DNA from: Chloroflexota bacterium
GTDB lineage: Bacteria; Chloroflexota; Anaerolineae; Anaerolineales; UBA4823
Assembly: GCA_020349245.1 (NCBI GenBank)
Contig: CP070764.1
Coordinates: 2,432,443-2,482,595 of the forward strand
Length of the DNA stretch: 50,153 nt
Reading direction: 5' to 3'
The notes under the pieces were generated by a model, which was not told where the DNA came from, searched no databases, and worked only from the letters and a program-made list of their open reading frames with translations. The translations under genes were made by a program, and so were the position numbers. Of this stretch, positions 44,451 to 50,153 are shown piece after piece; position 1 is the stretch's first letter, and each line of letters starts with the position of its first letter.

Positions 44451-44804
44451 TCAACCCGGAGGTGAATCGAGGGGACCATAGCGGGGAATGCCAAGCATCC
44501 GGTAAAAGATTGCATAGAGTGCAGTTAATAATGCAAATCCAACTACGATTAGCAATACGGTTACTGCTAAATCAGCGTACAAAACGCGTCCGATGACGGG
44601 CACAAAAAAAGAACCTCCCAGCTCGGCTGGGATTTGAATCCATCTCTGTTTAGCATTCGCTTGGACAAGCAACTTTGCTCCAGCGAAAGAAACAATCGGC
44701 AAGATGATGAGTAATACACAGCCGATACCCCGCCAAACAGGATGTACCGGTGGAAGTATTGATCGGCGACTTTTCGGTTGGTATGTGGGATCATATTTAG
44801 TCAC
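44451..44804 (-). CDS. Small membrane protein coupled to the FAD/2Fe-2S subunit gene
   Basis: 117 residues from the GTG at 44804, which has GGAGG six bases upstream and overlaps the upstream gene's stop by 8 nt; a longer reading from further upstream would overlap that gene more and lacks support. Two or three hydrophobic segments (~25-45, ~68-84, ~85-105) separate a polar Lys/Arg/Pro-rich N terminus from a short polar tail. No family recognised. Coupling to a hydroxylase subunit may be positional only. Confidence 0.75.
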   Translation of the reverse strand: MTKYDPTYQPKSRRSILPPVHPVWRGIGCVLLIILPIVSFAGAKLLVQANAKQRWIQIPAELGGSFFVPVIGRVLYADLAVTVLLIVVGFALLTALYAIFYRMLGIPRYGPLDSPPG

Positions 44805-46251
44805 GAACCACCTCCCCGTTGCTGGCGTTTTCAATAGCTGAGATAATTTTATAGTAACCCGTACAGCGGCAAAGATTTCCTGTGATGGACATCTTAATTT
44901 CCTCTCGAGTGGGATGAGGTCGTTCCTCAATCAATTTCGCTGCTGACATAATAAATCCAGGTGTACAATAACCACACTGCACCGCACCTTCATCGATAAA
45001 TGCCTGCTGAACAGGATGTAAATCCCCATTTTGAGCCAAACCTTCAATGGTTTGAATCTCTGCACCATTTGCTCTGGCAGCTGGAACCAGACAGCTCATT
45101 ACAGCCATCCCATCCAAGAATACAGTACAAGCACCACATTCACCTTCCGCGCAGCCTTCTTTCGTCCCGATTAAACCCGCATCTTCCCGTAACAATCGCA
45201 GCAGGCTTTTTCTGAATCCATTAGAGAAGGTGTAAGCTTTTCCATTGATACGCGTGTGGATGCTGGAGTATTTTTCTGTGTGACTAGAAGGTGAGAACAA
45301 TCTGGATTGATGAACGGTCTCATTTTTTCCCATTAACAGCACGGGATTCTCAGGGACTGGGGTCGAATTGCTTCCAGAGGCGATTTCACGAAGTGCTCGT
45401 AATACGCAAACCCGGACCATTTCCCGGCGGTAATCCGCAGAACTGCGGACGTCATCTATCGGTTGGGATGCCGTTTCCGCTAATTTGGCAGCTTGCTCAA
45501 TCGTTTCATCAGTAAGCGCACGACTGAGGAGATACTTCTCCGCTTCTTCAGCATGAATTATTACCGGAGTTACCGATCCTAGGGTGATTGCTGCCTTTGC
45601 GACAAGCCGATTATTTTTCGAGCCTTCATCATCTGGCGAGAAACTAAGGATAACTGCTGCATTTACCACGGAAATTGCTTGAGCCCTGCGTAATGCCAGC
45701 TTGATAAATCTTCCCGATTGATGTGATTTCATTGCGGGAAAGGAGATATCAACCATCATTTCGTCAGGCTCCATCACTGTTTCTCTCACTCCCAGATAGA
45801 ATCGTTGGAGCGGAATTATCCGCTCGTGTGACCGTGAACGGAGTGTTACCACCGCACCCAGCGCCATAAGTGGAGAGATCGTATCATTCGCCGGTGAAGC
45901 CGTGATCAAATTTCCCGCAACTGTCCCCCGGTTTCGTATCTGTGGAGAGCCTACTTCCCAGGCGGCTTGAGCCAAAGGCTGAGCACACTCGCGGATTAAT
46001 TTTGAACCCACACAGTGATTATGTGTTACCAGTGGTCCTAAATGGATGATTTCATCCTCATCCAAACTAATCTGGTCCAATCCTGGAATCCTTGTCACAT
46101 CAACAAGTGTATCAACACCCTGTCGTACACCACGCTCGAGTTCAAGCATGATATCCGTTGCACCGGCCACCAATCGAGCGCCCTTACCGCGCGCTGAGAG
46201 AACTTCTAATGCCTCCTCAACAGAATTTACATTCAAGTATTCACGCCACAT
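44797..46251 (-). CDS. Molybdenum hydroxylase FAD-binding subunit fused to 2Fe-2S subunit
   Basis: 484 residues; ATG at 46251 with GGAG six bases upstream. Residues ~1-290 are the FAD-binding domain (LVAGATDIMLELERGV, NRGTVAGNLITASPANDT, then the CO dehydrogenase flavoprotein C-terminal domain ending RREMVRVCVLRAL). A short linker leads to a ferredoxin-like domain from ~330: TKEGCAEGECGACTVFLDG with Cys ligands of the plant-type cluster, then CGYCTPGF and NLCRCTGY for the second cluster. Order FAD then FeS is the reverse of eukaryotic xanthine dehydrogenase. It should deliver electrons from the molybdenum subunits to NAD or another acceptor. Only one such protein serves two large subunits in this window. 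Confidence 0.93.
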   Translation of the reverse strand: MWREYLNVNSVEEALEVLSARGKGARLVAGATDIMLELERGVRQGVDTLVDVTRIPGLDQISLDEDEIIHLGPLVTHNHCVGSKLIRECAQPLAQAAWEVGSPQIRNRGTVAGNLITASPANDTISPLMALGAVVTLRSRSHERIIPLQRFYLGVRETVMEPDEMMVDISFPAMKSHQSGRFIKLALRRAQAISVVNAAVILSFSPDDEGSKNNRLVAKAAITLGSVTPVIIHAEEAEKYLLSRALTDETIEQAAKLAETASQPIDDVRSSADYRREMVRVCVLRALREIASGSNSTPVPENPVLLMGKNETVHQSRLFSPSSHTEKYSSIHTRINGKAYTFSNGFRKSLLRLLREDAGLIGTKEGCAEGECGACTVFLDGMAVMSCLVPAARANGAEIQTIEGLAQNGDLHPVQQAFIDEGAVQCGYCTPGFIMSAAKLIEERPHPTREEIKMSITGNLCRCTGYYKIISAIENASNGEVVRD

Positions 46252-46329
46252 GAAATTCTCCAGATAATGACTTGATAATTATCTAATTTCCTCAAAATGG
46301 ACCGTTGTACAGTTGTGTCGAACAAATAA

Positions 46330-47100
46330 TTAACCATTTTTATGCCGGATTCGGATGATTTCCGCCATGATACTGACTGCTATCTCCTCCGGTGTTTCTG
46401 CGTTGATTTCAATCCCCATTGGTGATTGAACCCTGGCTAGCTGATCCTCCGCAACTCCCAACGCTTCTAGCTGTGTTCGTGTTGTCTGCCAACGCCGTTT
46501 GGATCCAATCACACCAATAAATGCGGCTGGTGAAGCCAAAATGTTGGGCAATCCAGGGACATCAATATCGACGCTGCGTGTGGTTAAGACAAAATAGGTC
46601 CAGGGAGTAATTCTCAAGTGATCACTCAATTGTTCAAATGGCAGTGGGAAGAATTCTTCTACTTCTGGAAACATTTCGGGATCACAGAATTCAGGTCTAT
46701 CATCACTGACAACCACCCGAAAATCCAGCCAATGAGCGAGATGAGCGACAGCCCGTCCCACATGTCCTGCTCCAACAATTACCAACGCTGGTTTTGGTAT
46801 TATGGGTTCCATATAAACCTCGACCTGACCGCCACAGAGACCTGGATCGCCTTGGGCTGGATCGCTCATGTTGAAGGGGAGTCGGCGGGGATTACCATCC
46901 GAAATAGATTCCAGCGCCGCGGCAATGATCCTGGCTTCAAGTTCACCACCTCCAACACTGCCTAAAATGCTACCATCTGCGTAGACAAGCATTTTACTGC
47001 CCACGTGGCGGGGTGTAGATCCCTGGCTGTGGATGATTGTACAGAGAACTCCCGGCTCAAATTTTTCTTCAAGCTCTGCGATGGCACGCCAAATGGACAT
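46330..47100 (-). CDS. XdhC/CoxI-family molybdenum hydroxylase maturation protein
   Basis: 256 residues from the ATG at 47100 (the TTG at 47106 is less likely). N-terminal XdhC_CoxI domain: IIHSQGSTPRHVGSKMLVYADGSILGSVGGGELE; C-terminal Rossmann-like half: LVIVGAGHVGRAVAHLA, VSDDRPEFCD and FIGVIGSKRRW with QSPMGIEI. XdhC proteins bind molybdenum cofactor, protect it during sulfuration and insert it in the enzyme. It lies 79 nt upstream of the FAD/FeS gene on the same strand. Confidence 0.93.
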   Translation of the reverse strand: MSIWRAIAELEEKFEPGVLCTIIHSQGSTPRHVGSKMLVYADGSILGSVGGGELEARIIAAALESISDGNPRRLPFNMSDPAQGDPGLCGGQVEVYMEPIIPKPALVIVGAGHVGRAVAHLAHWLDFRVVVSDDRPEFCDPEMFPEVEEFFPLPFEQLSDHLRITPWTYFVLTTRSVDIDVPGLPNILASPAAFIGVIGSKRRWQTTRTQLEALGVAEDQLARVQSPMGIEINAETPEEIAVSIMAEIIRIRHKNG

Positions 47101-47134
47101 AAACAATTAACCCTGAACTAAATTTCTCCAAAAA

Positions 47135-48478
47135 TTACCCTTCAAGCAATCCCAGGACCACCGGTAATAGCTGCTTCTTTCGCGAAACGACACCTTCAGC
47201 GTACAAAGTCCCATCAAATTGCTTGGGGTAAGGTAATTCTCCTAATATCGGTAGATCGTCAGTGAGGATCAGTCTGCTTGAACCGCCAACAACATCAGTC
47301 ACCATGAGCATGGCAAAATCCAATCCCCGTTTATCCCTGAGATCGCAGAGTGCCTGTTTCAAAGCTGGAAGATGATCTTTCAACAAAACCATGTCGGTTA
47401 CTTCGGCTTGTGCAATAGCAAAATCCTCTCCACCAGCTTTGTAAACCTTGATATCCGTATTGACAACTTCATCTGGTTCACGGCTAGAAATTCCCGATCC
47501 CGCTTGAATCACCTGCTCACCATAGGATTCTATCGTTTCACCCTCGAGCGCAGATCCAGGGATGAATGACCAGCGTGCAAGATGCTGAGCAGCTTTTTTA
47601 TCTCGGTCTGTCGTTGTTGGTGAATGCAGTAGGAGGGTATCCGCAAGCAACCCGGCTAATAATAACCCTGCGTGTGCCGGCGGTGCACTCAAACCTGATT
47701 CCTCAATTCGTTCTGTCACCAGGGTGCTTGTGCTACCAACAACATCAATCGTAAAGCGAATCGGAACATGGGTGGTTGTACTGCCCAGACGATGGTGGTC
47801 TAGTATCTCTACCAGTTCCGCCTCTTCCAAAGCCCCGATAGATTGGTTGGGTTCATTATGATCTACAAGGATCAATCGCAAGCGCGGTGGGTTAAGTGCT
47901 TCACGCTGACGACATACACCAACATACTTCCCTTGGTCATCGATGACCCAAAAATCATCACCCTCAGCCCGCAGAATTCTTAAAATCGAATCACGAATTC
48001 GACCGGTCACTGGGAACTTGGGAATATCGATATTTGCAGCTTCCCGGCAGGGTAGATCCAATATCTCCGATATGCGCATCTCCTGCCTTCGTGGATGGAG
48101 ACCAACGAGCTTGCTCAATAAGGCAAATAAACTGGAACCATTTACCAATCCGAAGGGTGTACCATCTTCCCGCACAATGGGTGCGACACCCCATGTACGG
48201 CTGGCAATTGCCCAGGCTGATCTCAAAGGTTCATCAGGTGTGGTTGTATCCAACCTGACGGAGACGGATTCGAACCGGGGGGAAGCGTCATTAAGAAGCA
48301 ATGGTGTTTCCAGCCCCAGTCTCTTCAGCACCCAGGTGGTTTGTGGATTTACTGGACCTGCCCTCGCAGCTTGGTATTCTTCACCGGTGAGCTCATGCAA
48401 AAACCACGCATAACCCATCGCAGAAGCGATCGAATCCGTGTCTGGGTTTACATGGCCAATGACATAGGTTTTAGCCAT
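47135..48478 (-). CDS. CBS-domain-containing family II inorganic pyrophosphatase
   Basis: 447 residues. DHH phosphoesterase metal ligands are visible: H9, D13 and D15 in GHVNPDTDSIASAMGY, D206 in LVDHNEP and DHH at 227-229 (EILDHHRLG). Between ~67 and ~195 sits a CBS pair (PIVREDGTPFGLVNG; FWVIDDQGKYVGVC), and the C-terminal DHHA2 domain carries GGSSRLIL near residue ~400. Such enzymes hydrolyse PPi with Mn2+ or Co2+ and are controlled by adenine nucleotides at the CBS domains. It shares the strand with the xdhC gene (34 nt) and may remove PPi produced by MocA; this is inference. Confidence 0.93.
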   Translation of the reverse strand: MAKTYVIGHVNPDTDSIASAMGYAWFLHELTGEEYQAARAGPVNPQTTWVLKRLGLETPLLLNDASPRFESVSVRLDTTTPDEPLRSAWAIASRTWGVAPIVREDGTPFGLVNGSSLFALLSKLVGLHPRRQEMRISEILDLPCREAANIDIPKFPVTGRIRDSILRILRAEGDDFWVIDDQGKYVGVCRQREALNPPRLRLILVDHNEPNQSIGALEEAELVEILDHHRLGSTTTHVPIRFTIDVVGSTSTLVTERIEESGLSAPPAHAGLLLAGLLADTLLLHSPTTTDRDKKAAQHLARWSFIPGSALEGETIESYGEQVIQAGSGISSREPDEVVNTDIKVYKAGGEDFAIAQAEVTDMVLLKDHLPALKQALCDLRDKRGLDFAMLMVTDVVGGSSRLILTDDLPILGELPYPKQFDGTLYAEGVVSRKKQLLPVVLGLLEG

Positions 48479-48584
48479 AAATGTCTCTACTTCGTTGATA
48501 ACATAATTTCAATCCCTCTATAAATTTGCTGCTACCTTGTGAATTATGGTGATAGAGGAGTAAATGTGATAGCAAAGGTTTTCG

Positions 48585-50153
48585 CTATGATATTATCTTC
48601 AATTCTCGCCACACCTTCTCTGGAGTGATAGGATTGTTGTCGATGTGCACACCCACAGCATTAAAAACGGCATTACCGACAGCAGGGGCGACACCATCCA
48701 GGGGTATTTCCGCAACTGCCTTGATACCAAATGGATGGGTAGGCTCGAAGGTTTCAACAAAAATCGTGGTCAGCTCGGGCATCTCATGTGCTTGGAAGAT
48801 ATGGTAATCCTTGAAATTCGTCTCACGTGCTCGGCCCTGTGAATCATATCTCATCTCTTCGCAGACCGCGTAACCGAGGGCTTGAGTCATGCCGCCTTCA
48901 ATTTGCCCGGAGGCTGTTAGCGGATTGACAATCACCCCAGAATCCACTGCCATGACAAGATGATCTACAACGACTTCACCTGTCTCTACATCGACAGTCA
49001 CTTCTGCGAATTGGGCTGCAAATGGAGGTGGAGCAACCGGCGACATGAAGGAACCGCTGCCCATAATTTGCTCCTGGTCAACTTGGTGCAGAGTCTCCAG
49101 GGCAATATCTTTCAACGGTATCGATCTTCCATCTGGAGAAATTGCCTGGCAATCAGCCAGACGAATTTCATCTGGGCTAAACGCAAGATCTCTTTCCTGA
49201 TTCTGAAACATACGGGCAGCCCGGATACGAATTCTATCCGCTGCTTGTTCAGCCGCTTTAATCACCGCACCACCTGAAATGTAGGTTGTGGAAGAAGCAT
49301 AAGCACCTTTATCGAATGGCGTGAAGTCCGTATCGGAAGAGTATATGATGATATCCTCAACCCGAACACCTAATATTTCAGCTGCCATCTGCGCTAATAC
49401 AGTATCAGATCCTGTGCCCAGGTCGGTAGCACCGACCAGCAGATTAAAGGATCCATCATCATTCATCTTGATACTCGCCCCTCCCATATCCAAATAAGGA
49501 ATAGCAGTGCCCTGCATAACAAGTGCGACGCCAATACCCTTTCTAAGGTGGGGTTGTTCGTCAATCATCTGCCAAGTCTGGTTACCAAATTTCTGATCCC
49601 AACCGATAGCCGCTTTCCCCTGGCGGACACACTCTTCTAATCCGCAGGTTTCAATTGTCTCCGGTCGGGGTTCTCGACCCTCGCTCCAGGCTGTGCTGAA
49701 AGGTTGAAGTTCTCCCTCGCGCAGTGAATTTTTGATGCGGAACTCGATTGGATCCAAATTGAGGTCATTGGCAATCTTCTCCATATGTCGTTCTACAGCC
49801 CAAAATCCCTGCGGAACACCATAGCCGCGGTATGCACCTGAAGGCGGGTGGTTTGTGTAAACGATATCCGCATAGAAGCGGATATTTGGGGATTGCCGAT
49901 ATTTTCCATCCCCGACATACAGAGCCATTGACTTGTGCCCGGTGTTGCCTGTTACCGTTAAAGCATGGCCACCGTAAGCGCCAGTATCAGATAATGCATA
50001 CATTTCATTGGCGGTAATCGTGCCATCTGATTTGACACCAGTTTTCATATGGATGCGCATCGGATGCCGAGAACGTGCTGCGATAAACTGCTCTTCCCGG
50101 GTGTATTCAAAAATCACGGGTCTACCCGTTGCAATGGTGAGATGAGCGGCTAC
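48585..50153 (-). CDS. Second xanthine dehydrogenase-family molybdopterin-binding subunit (partial, N terminus outside window)
   Basis: About 522 residues are in the window; the frame stays open to the edge (VAAHLTIATGRPVIFEYTRE), so the protein starts beyond 50153. Visible elements are MRIHMKTGVKSDG, YTNHPPSGAYRGYGVPQGF, LVGATDLGTGSDTVLAQMAAE and the Glu in GIKAVAEIPLDGVAPAVG expected at the molybdenum. The sequence differs widely from the large subunit at 38070-40307 over the shared region, so this is a paralogue with probably different substrate range. It is the first gene in the visible hydroxylase series on this strand; 106 nt separate it from the pyrophosphatase gene. Confidence 0.92.
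   Translation of the reverse strand, partial: VAAHLTIATGRPVIFEYTREEQFIAARSRHPMRIHMKTGVKSDGTITANEMYALSDTGAYGGHALTVTGNTGHKSMALYVGDGKYRQSPNIRFYADIVYTNHPPSGAYRGYGVPQGFWAVERHMEKIANDLNLDPIEFRIKNSLREGELQPFSTAWSEGREPRPETIETCGLEECVRQGKAAIGWDQKFGNQTWQMIDEQPHLRKGIGVALVMQGTAIPYLDMGGASIKMNDDGSFNLLVGATDLGTGSDTVLAQMAAEILGVRVEDIIIYSSDTDFTPFDKGAYASSTTYISGGAVIKAAEQAADRIRIRAARMFQNQERDLAFSPDEIRLADCQAISPDGRSIPLKDIALETLHQVDQEQIMGSGSFMSPVAPPPFAAQFAEVTVDVETGEVVVDHLVMAVDSGVIVNPLTASGQIEGGMTQALGYAVCEEMRYDSQGRARETNFKDYHIFQAHEMPELTTIFVETFEPTHPFGIKAVAEIPLDGVAPAVGNAVFNAVGVHIDNNPITPEKVWRELKIIS

Noticed and set aside
48256..48285. GGATTCGAACCGGGG-like stretch reminiscent of a tRNA T-arm complement
   Set aside because: It lies inside the pyrophosphatase coding sequence and no acceptor, D or anticodon arms are found around it.

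Overview
The window is chromosomal bacterial DNA of moderate GC content (mid-40s percent by eye). The gene mix fits a Chloroflexota, Anaerolineae-like bacterium: Thr/Pro-linker secreted proteins, Tat-type and membrane-anchored L,D-transpeptidases, c-di-AMP receptor domains, NarL-type two-component systems, and a selenium-type molybdenum hydroxylase cluster. That assignment is inference from gene content. No rRNA, tRNA, CRISPR array, insertion sequence or phage module was found.

Left part (1-13.1 kb). It starts with the C-terminal part of a six-hairpin-glycosidase-like protein, followed 1 nt later by a CPA1 cation/proton antiporter whose C terminus is a DarA/PstA-type c-di-AMP receptor domain. 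A three-gene ABC exporter locus (ATPase plus two ABC-2 permeases), an MBL-fold hydrolase, small membrane proteins, the Mg channel MgtE, a core-binding/DUF4332 protein, a LuxR-type regulator with a degenerate receiver and a CDP-alcohol phosphatidyltransferase follow, all on the minus strand.

Centre (13.3-34.2 kb). A 1282-residue propeller histidine kinase and its NarL-type response regulator end at a strong terminator. Then come a stand-alone DarA-type protein, an AMMECR1 protein, a flavin reductase, and a plus-strand cell-wall cluster (amidase, two L,D-transpeptidases with overlapping ends, a small protein) closed by a terminator. An orphan solute-binding lipoprotein, a maltose-O-acetyltransferase-like gene broken by an in-frame amber codon, a DapA-family aldolase, a large secreted protein, a lipoate ligase-like protein, YlxP/DUF503, CstA and an atypical SDR follow.

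Right part (34.2-50.2 kb). The minus strand carries rsfS (apparently without an ATG/GTG/TTG start), thpR, a lone receiver protein, a yqeC-mocA fusion, yqeB and a full molybdenum hydroxylase large subunit preceded by a tiny coupled gene. Further along are a large unknown protein, a small membrane protein, a fused FAD/2Fe-2S hydroxylase subunit, an XdhC-family chaperone, a CBS-containing family II pyrophosphatase and a second, truncated large subunit running off the window. Together this looks like a selenium-dependent xanthine/purine-type hydroxylase system, with YqeB, YqeC-MocA and XdhC as cofactor maturation factors and two alternative catalytic subunits.

Most noteworthy points: the antiporter-DarA fusion alongside a free DarA paralogue; the two-catalytic-subunit Se/Mo hydroxylase locus with a new small gene; a pseudo-receiver regulator that lost its phosphoacceptor; the amber-interrupted acetyltransferase; and the non-canonical start of rsfS.
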